50,864 nt of DNA from Alphaproteobacteria bacterium (GTDB lineage: Bacteria; Pseudomonadota; Alphaproteobacteria; UBA9655). The notes below the pieces were generated by a model. It was given only the letters and a program-made list of their open reading frames with translations, was not told where the DNA came from and ran no database searches. Location: NCBI GenBank assembly GCA_020049895.1, contig JAGVLE010000005.1:1-50864 (forward strand). The letters run 5' to 3'. How positions within the stretch are numbered: position 1 is the stretch's first letter; the number at the start of each line of letters is the position of its first letter. Position numbers and translations under genes: made by a program. This document shows positions 16,993 to 25,126 of this stretch, piece by piece.

Positions 16993-18001
16993 AAGACGCT
17001 CTCGATTTTCCGCGAAACACATAATACGCATACGCTGTATATCCTAGTATAACAGGTAACAAGATAACCACCGCCATCAGCAAAAGGCTTAAAGATTTCG
17101 CGCCTGCAGCAGCATCCCATATGGAGATATGATAAGGAACAATCCAAGGCCATAAGCTAATTCCTAAGCCTAAATATCCTAGGGAAAAGATCGCAAGTAC
17201 AATAAAAAAGGGTTGTATCTCTTGTTTCTTCAAAAGGCTTTTGTAAAGACCTAAGAAAGAGAGTCCTGTTAGCAAAGGAATGGGGAGGAAATAAAAGAAA
17301 TTCGGCAAACTAAACCAGCGCGTAAAAATGGTTTCGTTTAAAAAAGGAACCCACAAGCTGACAATGCCTAAAAAAAAGACAACGTAAAAGAGGGACCGAA
17401 AGGCAATTTTTCGGGCCCATTCTTGAGTTTTATGGTCTGTCTTCATAAGAAGCCATGTGGCTCCCAGCAGAGAATATCCAAAAACAAGAGCAATCCCTGT
17501 CAGAACCGAAAATCCATTTAACCAATCAAAACTGCCTCCTCCAAAGGCGCGCCCTTGAGTTGTGACTCCACTGACGAAAGCTCCCAAAAGTATTCCTTGA
17601 AAGAAAGTGGCACATACAGAGCCCAAATGAAAAGAATAGTCCCAAAGGATATGCATCTTTCCCTGTTCTTTAAAACGAAACTCAAAAGCGACTCCGCGGA
17701 AAATAAGCCCTAACAGCATCAAAATAAGAGGAATGTAAAAAGCGGGAAGTAAAATGGCATAAGCCAAAGGAAAGGCAGAAAAAAGAAGGCCTCCCCCCAA
17801 CACAAGCCAGGTTTCATTTCCATCCCAAAAAGGAGCAATGGAGTTCATCATTTTATCTCGGCAATCTTTGCTGGGAGCAAAAGGAAAAAGAATCCCTACC
17901 CCTAAATCAAATCCATCTAAAAGGACATATAAGAAAACAGCCAAAGCCATAATGCAACTTGCCAATAAAGGAAGGTCTAGGAAGGGTGAGAAATCCAACA
18001 T
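16982..18001 (-). CDS. cydB: Cytochrome bd quinol oxidase subunit II
   Basis: A 339-residue polytopic membrane protein, subunit II of the cytochrome bd (CIO-type) quinol oxidase that reduces oxygen to water at high affinity. Family features are the N-terminal helix LDGFDLGVGILFPF, then MMNSIAPFWDGNETWLVLGGGLLFSAFPLAYA and FRGVAFEFRFK. Length is standard for the short (CioB) type. It begins three bases after cydA stops and overlaps the small downstream subunit gene. The three genes form one unit. Confidence 0.95.
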   Translation of the reverse strand: MLDFSPFLDLPLLASCIMALAVFLYVLLDGFDLGVGILFPFAPSKDCRDKMMNSIAPFWDGNETWLVLGGGLLFSAFPLAYAILLPAFYIPLILMLLGLIFRGVAFEFRFKEQGKMHILWDYSFHLGSVCATFFQGILLGAFVSGVTTQGRAFGGGSFDWLNGFSVLTGIALVFGYSLLGATWLLMKTDHKTQEWARKIAFRSLFYVVFFLGIVSLWVPFLNETIFTRWFSLPNFFYFLPIPLLTGLSFLGLYKSLLKKQEIQPFFIVLAIFSLGYLGLGISLWPWIVPYHISIWDAAAGAKSLSLLLMAVVILLPVILGYTAYAYYVFRGKSRASYED

Positions 18002-18004
18002 TAT

Positions 18005-19381
18005 TTACTCCTCTCCCAACACAGGCGGAATAACGCCATGGGATCCATAAATTTCGGTTTCTTTTAAAAGAGGCTTGGGCCCTTTTTGAATTAATTTCAA
18101 AATATAATAAATCCCTGCTCCAAAGATGAAAGTGTAGACGATAATGAAGGCAAGAAGAGAGAGAAAAACCTGTTTTCCGTTAACGGGAGAGGCGGCTTGA
18201 AGAGTGCGCATAAGGCCATACACCACATAAGGTTGCCGTCCAATTTCGGTGACAAACCACCCTGCGAGAACGGCAATAAACCCTGAAGGCGTTAAGATGA
18301 TGCACCATCGTTGAAACCATCTATTTTTAAACAACGTTTTACGGAAAAATAATAAAACGGCGATCATTCCTGTTAACAGCATAAGGATGCCTATCCCTAC
18401 CATAAGTCTAAAGGCAAAAAAGACAGGGCGGACGGGAGGTCGATCTTCTTTCGCCCAGGCTTTTAGCCCCTTTACTTCTCCATCAAAAGAGTGAGTTAGG
18501 ATAAGACTGGAAAGTTGAGGGATTTGTACGACATACTTTGTGGTTTCTTCTTTTTCATCAGGATAGCCAAATAAAATTAAAGGCGCCCCTTTCATCGTTT
18601 CCCACGTTCCCTCTATCGCTGCTACTTTTGCAGGTTGATGTTTAAAGGTATTGAGGCCGTGGAGATCTCCCAAAAAGACTTGAATAGGTGTTACAAATAC
18701 GGCCATCATCATCGCCATCCCCACCATGATGCGCGCATGGGGTGTGTGGCGTTTTTTAAGAAGATACCAAGATCCAATCCCCCCCACAAAAAAGGCTGTG
18801 GCTAGATAGGCTCCCGTTACCATATGCATGAGGCGGTAAGGAAAAGAAGGATTAAAGATAATATCGATCCAATTGAGAGGATGAAAAATAAGCCCTTCCT
18901 GAATTTCATATCCGGTTGGAGTATGCATCCAGCTGTTTGCAGATATGATCCAAAAGGCAGAGGTAAGCGTTCCTAAAGCGACAATGATGGTAGATATAAA
19001 ATGCATCCTTCGTGTGACTCTTCCCCATCCAAAAAGCATAATTCCCAGAAAAGAAGCTTCAAGGAAAAAAGCTGTCAGGACCTCAAAAGCAAATAAAGGA
19101 CCTAACACATTGGAGGTGCTGTCCGAAAAACGAGACCAGTTAGTCCCAAATTGATAAGACATAACAATTCCTGACACGACTCCCATCCCAAAGGTTACAG
19201 AGAACACTTTGACCCATAACTTGTAGATTTCTTGATAAACTGTTTTTCCTGTGATAAGCCAAAGCCCTTCAACAACGGCAAGCCATGAGCTAAGCCCTAT
19301 GGTGAGGGTGGGGAAAATAATGTGGAAACTTATGGTAAACGCAAACTGAATGCGGGATAAAAGAATAGGATCAAAGTCCAT
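18005..19381 (-). CDS. cydA: Cytochrome bd quinol oxidase subunit I, short Q-loop type
   Basis: A 458-residue haem-carrying subunit I. The start MDFDPILLSRIQFAFTISFH contains the conserved axial histidine (His20), followed by GMGVVSGIVMSYQFGTNW, FEVLTAFFLEASFLGIMLFGW and WMHTPTGYEI. The C-terminal GRQPYVVYGLMRT is present. The length is about 60 residues below E. coli CydA, consistent with the short Q-loop of CIO-type oxidases, which are often cyanide-tolerant. The ATG at 19381 faces the phosphofructokinase gene across a 130-base divergent region that should hold both promoters. Confidence 0.95.
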   Translation of the reverse strand: MDFDPILLSRIQFAFTISFHIIFPTLTIGLSSWLAVVEGLWLITGKTVYQEIYKLWVKVFSVTFGMGVVSGIVMSYQFGTNWSRFSDSTSNVLGPLFAFEVLTAFFLEASFLGIMLFGWGRVTRRMHFISTIIVALGTLTSAFWIISANSWMHTPTGYEIQEGLIFHPLNWIDIIFNPSFPYRLMHMVTGAYLATAFFVGGIGSWYLLKKRHTPHARIMVGMAMMMAVFVTPIQVFLGDLHGLNTFKHQPAKVAAIEGTWETMKGAPLILFGYPDEKEETTKYVVQIPQLSSLILTHSFDGEVKGLKAWAKEDRPPVRPVFFAFRLMVGIGILMLLTGMIAVLLFFRKTLFKNRWFQRWCIILTPSGFIAVLAGWFVTEIGRQPYVVYGLMRTLQAASPVNGKQVFLSLLAFIIVYTFIFGAGIYYILKLIQKGPKPLLKETEIYGSHGVIPPVLGEE

Positions 19382-19511
19382 GGAATTCTCTCATTTTTAT
19401 AGGATGTTTTTTTAACCATACCCTTTATTTTTTAAAAACCCAACTCTTCATGCGTGACAGATGGTCAAAAACCCCTTTATGATTAAACTTATTTAACGAG
19501 AAAGTGATAAG

Positions 19512-20585
19512 ATGAAGAAAATTGGTGTATTAACAAGTGGCGGAGACTGTGCAGGACTTAATGCTGTTATTCGTGCCGTTACGCTCAGGGCTACTCAAAC
19601 GTATGGCTGGGAAGTCTATGGCATTCATGAAAGCACCCACGGGCTTGTACGGCGGCCGGTTGACGCTATTAAACTAGACCTGTCAACATGTACAGAGACT
19701 CTTTTGCGTCAGGGAGGGACGGTTCTTGGAACGACAAATAAAGCGTATTCGTCTCCGGAGGGCACACAAAAAGATATTACCAAAGAAATTATTGAGGGAT
19801 ATCATCTCTTACAGCTTGATGCGCTTATAGGTATTGGGGGAGACGGAAGCCAAGCCATTTTAAGAAAAATCGCTCAACAGGGGAATCTTAACCTTGTCAC
19901 GATTCCTAAAACAATTGATGATGATCTAAGTCATACAGAGCATTCCATTGGGTTTATGACGGCTGTTCATACGGCAACCGAAGCGCTGGATCGCCTGCAA
20001 CCCACTGCTGCTAGCCATAATCGGGTAATGATTCTAGAAGTCATGGGACGAGATGCCGGTCATATTGCCCTTTCGGCGGGTATTGCTGGTGGAGCAGATG
20101 TTATCCTTATCCCTGAAATTCCTTACAAAATGGAAGCCGTTGCGAAAAAAATACTCTCTCTCCAAGAAGAAGGGAGAAATTTTGCTCTTGTTGTGGTTTC
20201 TGAAGCCGTAGAGATGGAATCTGGACAAAAAGCGCATATTACAGATCATGCAGGGAAAAGGCGGTACGGTGGGATTTCCTATTATCTTGCAGATCGCATT
20301 ACAGAGCTCACTGGCGCTGAGACACGCTCAACGGTTCTGGGGCATGTTCAACGAGGAGGAGAACCCATTTTCCAAGACAGAGTTCTAGCTTCTGTTTTTG
20401 GAGTTCACGCTGTGGACCTTATTGCTCAGGGAAAATTTGACCGAATGGTTGCTTGGAAAAACCGGACGGTGGTCGACGTTCCTATTCAAGAAGCTATTGA
20501 AGGATATCAAGCAGTTGACGCGAAAGGGATCCTCGTAAAAACCGCTCGCGGCCTGAGAATCTCTTTTGGAGATGAAAAATTATAA
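19512..20585 (+). CDS. 6-phosphofructokinase, group III-like
   Basis: A 357-residue phosphofructokinase that commits fructose 6-phosphate to glycolysis. The nucleotide region is KIGVLTSGGDCAGLNAVIR, followed by GGTVLGTTNKA, GIGGDGSQAI, PKTIDDDL, the active-site EVMGRDAGHIAL and VLGHVQRGG. The first diagnostic position is glycine (GGDG, as in ATP-using enzymes) and the second lysine (PKTID, as in PPi-using ones), the mixed pattern of group III enzymes; phosphate donor is therefore not certain. Start ATG 19512 follows GAGAAAGTGAT. Glycolysis is often lost in obligate intracellular alphaproteobacteria, so its presence is informative. Confidence 0.9.
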   Translation: MKKIGVLTSGGDCAGLNAVIRAVTLRATQTYGWEVYGIHESTHGLVRRPVDAIKLDLSTCTETLLRQGGTVLGTTNKAYSSPEGTQKDITKEIIEGYHLLQLDALIGIGGDGSQAILRKIAQQGNLNLVTIPKTIDDDLSHTEHSIGFMTAVHTATEALDRLQPTAASHNRVMILEVMGRDAGHIALSAGIAGGADVILIPEIPYKMEAVAKKILSLQEEGRNFALVVVSEAVEMESGQKAHITDHAGKRRYGGISYYLADRITELTGAETRSTVLGHVQRGGEPIFQDRVLASVFGVHAVDLIAQGKFDRMVAWKNRTVVDVPIQEAIEGYQAVDAKGILVKTARGLRISFGDEKL

Positions 20586-20666
20586 AAATTTTAGTTTGAG
20601 AGAAGCGCAACCTGTGCTTGAATGCGCTCATTAATAGAAGTTCATTTTTACGAAAGTTGGAAAGTT

Positions 20667-21197
20667 ATGTCCGGACCCTTAATGCCTAAAGCAACAGCTA
20701 TCTGGTTAATAGATAATACGACTCTTACCTTTGAGCAAATTGGGGAGTTCTGTGGGCTTCATCCTTTAGAAGTGCAAGCCATTGCTGATGGTGAAGCTGC
20801 TATTGGTCTTCTGGGCCATGACCCGCTAACAACAGGAGAGCTCACCCTGGATGAAATTGAGCGATGCCAAGCCAATCCTCAGGATAGACTTCGCCTTTCT
20901 CCTAAACCTCAGCCTATGAAAGGCAAGCAAAAAGCTAAATATACTCCTTTATTTCTACGACAAGCTAAGCCCAGTGCTATTGCTTGGCTTTTAAAGGAAA
21001 TCCCTCTGATCAAAGATGGAGAGATTATGCGTCTTTTGGGGACAACTCGGACGACGATTCAGTCCATTCGGGACAGAACTCATCGAGATATGAGCAATAT
21101 AAAGCCTCAAAACCCTGCTCAACTAGGGTTATGTCGTCTTGACGATATAAATATGCTTTTTAAGAAATATAAGGAAACTACGCCTGCTCATTCTTAA
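20667..21197 (+). CDS. trcR: Cell-cycle transcriptional regulator TrcR (DUF1013)
   Basis: A 176-residue protein of the alphaproteobacteria-specific DUF1013 family, represented by TrcR, a transcription factor linked to the CtrA/cell-cycle network. ATG 20667 gives the conserved start MSGPLMPKATAIWLIDNTTLTFEQIGEFCGLH. A second conserved block is KPSAIAWLLKEIPLIKDGEIMRLLGTTRTTIQSIRDRTH, a helix-turn-helix-like region, followed by the closing LCRLDDINMLF. Length is close to the family norm. It lies 81 bases after phosphofructokinase on the same strand and overlaps the start region of the HIG1-domain gene. Confidence 0.9.
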   Translation: MSGPLMPKATAIWLIDNTTLTFEQIGEFCGLHPLEVQAIADGEAAIGLLGHDPLTTGELTLDEIERCQANPQDRLRLSPKPQPMKGKQKAKYTPLFLRQAKPSAIAWLLKEIPLIKDGEIMRLLGTTRTTIQSIRDRTHRDMSNIKPQNPAQLGLCRLDDINMLFKKYKETTPAHS

Positions 21198-21378
21198 AAT
21201 CTTACTTGTGGCTGCAATGGGAGCCACCGTAGGAACCCTTATTTTAGGGCTTTTTTCTATGTTTTCCCATGAAAACGGGGCAGAGTTACGAAGCAACAAG
21301 ATGATGCGGTTGCGCATTCTCTTTCAAACCCTCTCTATCCTTATTTTTTCCGTTCTTCTCTTTTCTCACAAACTGTAA
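21184..21378 (+). CDS. HIG1-domain twin-helix membrane protein
   Basis: A 64-residue product with two membrane helices (LILKILLVAAMGATVGTLIL, and the segment after RILFQ) and the HIG1 signature between them, LRSNKMMRLRILFQ, corresponding to the usual SNkLMR.RV.lQ. Bacterial relatives are small inner-membrane proteins associated with respiratory complexes. No ATG lies at the expected start: the frame opens after a stop at 21148-21150, AAGGA precedes CTG 21184, and GTG 21208 and ATG 21217 lie inside the first helix. I use CTG 21184 because it keeps the full helix. It overlaps the end of trcR in another frame, suggesting coupling. Confidence 0.65.
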   Translation: MLILKILLVAAMGATVGTLILGLFSMFSHENGAELRSNKMMRLRILFQTLSILIFSVLLFSHKL

Positions 21379-21396
21379 GGCTGATATTTTCACAGC

Positions 21397-21412
21397 TGTT
21401 TCACGTGAAATA
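21397..21412. promoter_or_regulatory. parS-like site 2
   Basis: TGTTTCACGTGAAATA matches the ParB-binding palindrome TGTTTCACGTGAAACA at 15 of 16 positions. It lies in a gene-free 790-base stretch after the HIG1 gene, 9.6 kb from the other parS-like site. The rest of this stretch holds a decayed secreted-protein gene and an inverted R2 repeat. Confidence 0.65.
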
Positions 21413-21489
21413 AGAGGGTTCTATAGCATTTTCATATTAGGATTGACTTAAGGAAGACGCGCCGAGGGCCCGATGAAGCGGAAGCAGCG

Positions 21490-21804
21490 TCAGTCCTTTG
21501 GTCTACAAACACAGTCAGAGTTGCAGCCATTATATTCGTTGCAAACACAGGCATAGCTGGCCCGAGGTCACGCCAAGGGCGTTTGTCAACCGGATCCACA
21601 CCGCTCCTTCGCTTCACTCGGCGAGGTAGCAGCATGGAGCGCTTAGGAACCCTCGTATGCCTTCTCTAACTTGGCGGTGTTCGATACTTCCGATGCCTCA
21701 TTTCGCACAGGCCCCGTCCTGGCGTAGAGCCCGTCGCAGCAAAGGAGAGACCCTTGCCAGAGGCAAGCGCTGATGAGTAATGTTCGAAGAAATTTGATTT
21801 TCAT
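21490..21804 (-). pseudogene. Decayed small secreted protein gene, cysteine-rich at the end
   Basis: From ATG 21804, with AAGGAAAA upstream, the frame reads MKIKFLRTLLISACLWQGSL as a signal peptide and continues to residue 53, where TAA (21643-21645) stops it. The same frame later passes two TGA codons and then reads YACVCNEYNGCNSDCVC before a final TGA at 21490-21492. The leader matches that of the gene at 47420 (KFL-x2-LLI-x2-CLWQG). I infer a former secreted protein with a cysteine-rich C-terminus now broken by three stops. The first 53 codons may still be expressed. The stretch is more GC-rich than its neighbours. Confidence 0.5.
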
Positions 21805-21923
21805 TTTAGTTTTCCTTTTTGGTTAAAATTACGTCCATATTTTTCGTACAATACAATAATAAAACACAAAAATTAATATTTACTAAATATAGTGTGTTGA
21901 TTTTTCCGCTACTGGAAAATTTT

Positions 21924-22017
21924 AGAGAACCGCGCAGCAAATAGATCCTCTCCAAGAACGCTACCGCTTGCTCAAAAGAGCGCGCGGAGCTTATCTAGGA
22001 AAGGAAGACAGGGGTGG
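21924..22017 (-). repeat. Palindromic repeat family R2, inverted copy
   Basis: This is the reverse complement of the units at 6138-6236 and 24815-24908, diverged at several places. It keeps AGCAAATAG, the CTACCGCTTGCTCAAA core and the GACAGGGGT end. It lies in the gap before the LplT-like gene. Confidence 0.72.
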
Positions 22018-22169
22018 GAGAGCACGCAAATACCTTTTGCAAAGACTTCTATACTGTAGGCCATCTTTCCCGTTCTAAGTTGGATGGTTCTGTTTTTGAT
22101 ATCTTAATCAAGATAGCTTGCTTCTAGAGTGGAAACGCTATATTTGCCATCTTGAAATAAGAGGGTATA

Positions 22170-23534
22170 ATGCGCAAAAATAATCTGGGACTAAAATCTA
22201 TGCAATCTCCCCTCTCTTTCACAAAAAACAAACCTTTTTGGGCGCTTTTTGTTACCCAATTTCTCGGCGCGTTTAATGATAATTTTTTTAGAACGGCTTT
22301 TATTACTCTTTTGACTTATCATTTTGTTGGCATTCCAGAAGAGTCAAAGGCTATGTTTGTTTCAGCGGCGTTTGGGGTGTTTATGACACCTTTTTTTCTT
22401 TTCTCGCCATTGGCGGGGCAATTGGCGGATCGCTTCAGCAAAGCACGTATTATTCAATGGGTAAAAGGGGCTGAGATTCTCATTGTCGCCTTCAGCTCAT
22501 TTGGATTTGTTTATCAAAATCCTTATTTCCTGTTAATTTCTCTTTTTTGTATGGGGACCCACTCAGCCATTTTTGGTCCTGCAAAGTATGCTCTTTTGCC
22601 TGAACTTATTCCTGAAAAAGCCCTTTTAAAAGGGAATGGATATATTGAAGCTGGGGCCTTTTTCGCTGTTATGGGAGGAACGCTTATAGGTGCTTTGATG
22701 ATTCATAACAATATTTCTCCCTTGGCTTTGTGCGGGCAGATTTTCTTTATTGCTTGCCTAGGATTTTGTGTGAGTTTGGGGTTGTCTCCTAACCCTACTC
22801 CGAAAATCCCGTTTACTTTTCAGTTTTCTTGGCTAAAACAAGTTCGACAGCTTTATAGGGTCACTCAACAGGATCCACAGGTTTTTAAAGCAACCATAGG
22901 ACTTGCATGGTTTTGGTTAGTGGGGGCGTTGTTGCTAGCCCAGTTACCTCCGCTTGCAAAGGAAATTTTAAATGTGCAGGAAAGTGTTTTTATTTTTTTC
23001 CTCTTTCTCTTTACCTTAGGTGTTGGAACGGGGTCTATGGTTTGTCATTGGGTGTTTAGGGGAGAAATTACAACCAAATACACGCCTCTTTTAGCCCTGT
23101 TAATGATCCCTGCATTGTTTGATTTGGCTAGTTTCACTTCTCCATTAGCAGAGGTCCAAGTTTCCCTTGAAAAGGTATTAAGTATGAAGCAGGGGCTTCG
23201 CTTTATGTTAGATATCTTTTCACTTTCCTTGCTGGGAGGCTTATTTGTGGTGCCGCTCTATACGTTTCTTCAAGCCAGAGTGGCCTCAAGGCATTTGTCC
23301 CAGGTGGTAGCGTTTAGCAATATTATGATTGCTGGATTTATGGTTTTTGTAAGTTTTATCTCCTCCTTTTTATTAAGTTTAGGATTCTCCATCCCTTTCC
23401 TTATAAAAATAACAGCTGTAGGGCAAAGCATAATGGCTCTTTATATGATTGGAATTTTGCCTAAGGAAACCCTTTCAACTTTCTCCACATTTTTTAAAGC
23501 AATATGGAAAAATAAAAAGCTCATTAACGACTAA
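22170..23534 (+). CDS. MFS transporter, LplT-like
   Basis: A 454-residue, twelve-helix major facilitator. The start FWALFVTQFLGAFNDNFFRTAFI is characteristic of the LplT/lysophospholipid-transporter group, including the transporter half of fused acyltransferase proteins. Further family motifs are PLAGQLADRFSKARIIQWVKGAEI in loop 2-3 and MGTHSAIFGPAKYALLPELIPEKALLKGNGYIEAG. Relatives flip lysophospholipids across the inner membrane for re-acylation; the acyltransferase partner is not nearby. ATG 22170 has GAGGG five bases upstream; ATG 22200 is the alternative. The C-terminus carries an extra helical stretch between helices eight and nine. Confidence 0.85.
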   Translation: MRKNNLGLKSMQSPLSFTKNKPFWALFVTQFLGAFNDNFFRTAFITLLTYHFVGIPEESKAMFVSAAFGVFMTPFFLFSPLAGQLADRFSKARIIQWVKGAEILIVAFSSFGFVYQNPYFLLISLFCMGTHSAIFGPAKYALLPELIPEKALLKGNGYIEAGAFFAVMGGTLIGALMIHNNISPLALCGQIFFIACLGFCVSLGLSPNPTPKIPFTFQFSWLKQVRQLYRVTQQDPQVFKATIGLAWFWLVGALLLAQLPPLAKEILNVQESVFIFFLFLFTLGVGTGSMVCHWVFRGEITTKYTPLLALLMIPALFDLASFTSPLAEVQVSLEKVLSMKQGLRFMLDIFSLSLLGGLFVVPLYTFLQARVASRHLSQVVAFSNIMIAGFMVFVSFISSFLLSLGFSIPFLIKITAVGQSIMALYMIGILPKETLSTFSTFFKAIWKNKKLIND

Positions 23535-23540
23535 TCGTTC

Positions 23541-24337
23541 TTAGGCTTTTTTCTTTTGAATGGCTTTGTACGCATGTGCATAGGTCTGCGTTAGGGTTGC
23601 CCATGAGAAAAACCAAGCTATGGGGGCCAGAACAAAGCCTACGGACAAGTAAACAAAGGGATTGGTATCAAAGGGAAGAAGAAGACCTGCGGTGATGCCA
23701 AAAACGAGAAGGAAGGCTAATACAAATCCTAAGGTGACAAGGATGGTTAATCCAAAAAGGCGCACGACGTGATCTTTCAGAAGATGCCAACTTTCTTTCA
23801 GAGGGGATGGTTTATCAATGGCAATAAGAAGCTTAAAGAAACCAAGTCTAAAAAAGAGATAAAAAGCAAAAAGACCTAAGGCAAGGCCTAAGGCTGTAGA
23901 AAGGAATATACTTTGGTGAAAGAGGTGGGCTTGGAGAAGACAAAAAGTGGCTACAAAAAAATAAAGGAAGTTCGCGCCTTGAATGAGGAGGTTGTATATA
24001 AAAAACTTTATAAAGCGGCGGTTCAATTGAAGAGTCCACCAGGTGTTTCTTTTTTCACCTAAAACCGCATAACGGAATCCATTAATTTCAAGGATAGGAA
24101 CAGCGATCAGGAGGCTCAAAACATAAAATATTTTGGAGAAAAGGACTAATATTCCTTCCACAGAAAAAAAAGCAGCAGGAGCATCTGGTGTTGATTCATA
24201 AAAGGCGCTCAGCGATACGAGCAACAGGCTTGCGCCCACAATAACAAGAGGAGCAAAAGCAAGACGTATCCAGTTTTTTTGTGGCTCCAGACCTCACGAA
24301 GACTTGTTTTGATGGTTTTTGTTATGTGAATAGGCAT
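23541..24337 (-). pseudogene. Integral membrane protein, frameshifted in a run of seven A
   Basis: From ATG 24337 (GAGGAA site) the frame reads MPIHITKTIKTSLREVWSHK and then meets seven A (24274-24280 on the plus strand as T). One more A would continue it as NWIRLAFAPLVIVGASLLLV and on through 23541 without a stop. The joined product is about 264 residues with six membrane helices, a basic loop (GEKRNTWWTLQLNRRF) and a basic end. The family is not recognised; it resembles unnamed alphaproteobacterial membrane proteins of glpG-flanking type only in general build. The break may be real, an assembly error or bypassed by slippage. Confidence 0.75.
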
Positions 24338-24434
24338 GCTAAATTCCTCTTTTGTTTTTTAAGATGTTATCATGAGAAGATCACTTTTACACTAACTAAG
24401 CTTTGTTCCTTAATGAAAAGTGACCGCCTGCTTC

Positions 24435-24683
24435 TTATGGTCTCGATACGTCCGCTAAAGCGGCATTATAATCTCCATTGGGAAACTTGCTTCTAAAGGT
24501 TGCTGGGTTGGGAAACAGAAGAGTGAAGAGTTCTTTAGTTAATTTTCTTCCTAGTTTATCAGGATCCCCCAAATAATAGTGACCGTCTTTTGCGAAAACA
24601 TCACCCTGATTAATAGCGCTTGCAGAGCTCATAAAACAAATGCTTAAGCAGCCACATAGGAGTAATATATTGAGTGTTCTCAT
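24435..24683 (-). CDS. Small secreted protein of unknown function
   Basis: An 82-residue product with signal peptide MRTLNILLLCGCLSICFMSS ending at ASA, and a mature part of about 59 residues (INQGDVFAKDGHYYLGDPDKLGRKL...). Unlike the other small secreted proteins here, the mature part has no cysteine. There is no relation to the shared upstream element. AAAGGAAAATAAA precedes the start. I recognise no family. The gene stands alone between the frameshifted membrane-protein gene and a repeat cluster that fills the 440 bases up to sdhB. Confidence 0.62.
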   Translation of the reverse strand: MRTLNILLLCGCLSICFMSSASAINQGDVFAKDGHYYLGDPDKLGRKLTKELFTLLFPNPATFRSKFPNGDYNAALADVSRP

Positions 24684-24814
24684 TTTATTTTCCTTTCCAA
24701 AAAATATAAGTTTTATAGAAATTCTTACCTATAGAATGTCCAAAAATAGTTAATTTTTTGTATAGGATAGCTTCTGCAAAATGTGTTTGTGTGAAATAGA
24801 TAAGAAAAGGTTGT

Positions 24815-24908
24815 CCCCCACCTCTGTCATCCTTGCCTAGATAAGCCCCGCGCGCTCTTTGAGCAAGCGGTAGCGTTCTTGGCGAGGACCTATTTGCTGC
24901 GCGGTTCA
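24815..24908 (+). repeat. Palindromic repeat family R2, copy 3
   Basis: This is a close copy of 6138-6236 in the same orientation (CATCCTTGCCTAGATAAGCC at the left, TTCTTGGCGAGGACCTATTT at the right). It is followed, as at 6.3 kb, by an R1 unit. Confidence 0.82.
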
Positions 24909-24931
24909 CTCTATAATCTTGGGAATACACC

Positions 24932-25014
24932 GTAACGCCTCATAAAGATCCTCACCAAGAAACGTTAAGAGCTCGCCTTCGGCTTCGCTACGTTTCTAGG
25001 TAAGGACGACAGCG
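24932..25014 (+). repeat. Palindromic repeat family R1, copy 3
   Basis: This copy is nearly identical over 80 bases to 6295-6377, including the GTAACGCCTCATAAAG left end and the GACAGCG right end. Confidence 0.85.
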
Positions 25015-25063
25015 AGGAAAGATACCTTTTGCAGAGGCTTCGTTGCAATAAACTCCTGTACAC

Positions 25064-25110
25064 GACAACCGTCATCGAGGCTCGCAATGACGGAAGGGGT
25101 GAGCTTACAC
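25064..25110 (+). repeat. GTCAT...CAATGAC repeat, copy
   Basis: GTCATCGAGGCTCGCAATGA with a GGGGTGAGCTTA flank. It matches 27670-27725 closely and 5910-5957 more loosely, and the inverse lies at 39320-39365. Confidence 0.75.
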
Positions 25111-25126
25111 CCTGGGGGGTAAGGGT

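Noticed and set aside
21432-21635. Arginine-rich 67-codon frame on the minus strand in a GC-richer stretch
   Set aside because: It overlaps the frame that encodes the signal peptide and cysteine cluster of the decayed secreted-protein gene, and its composition looks like out-of-frame noise.
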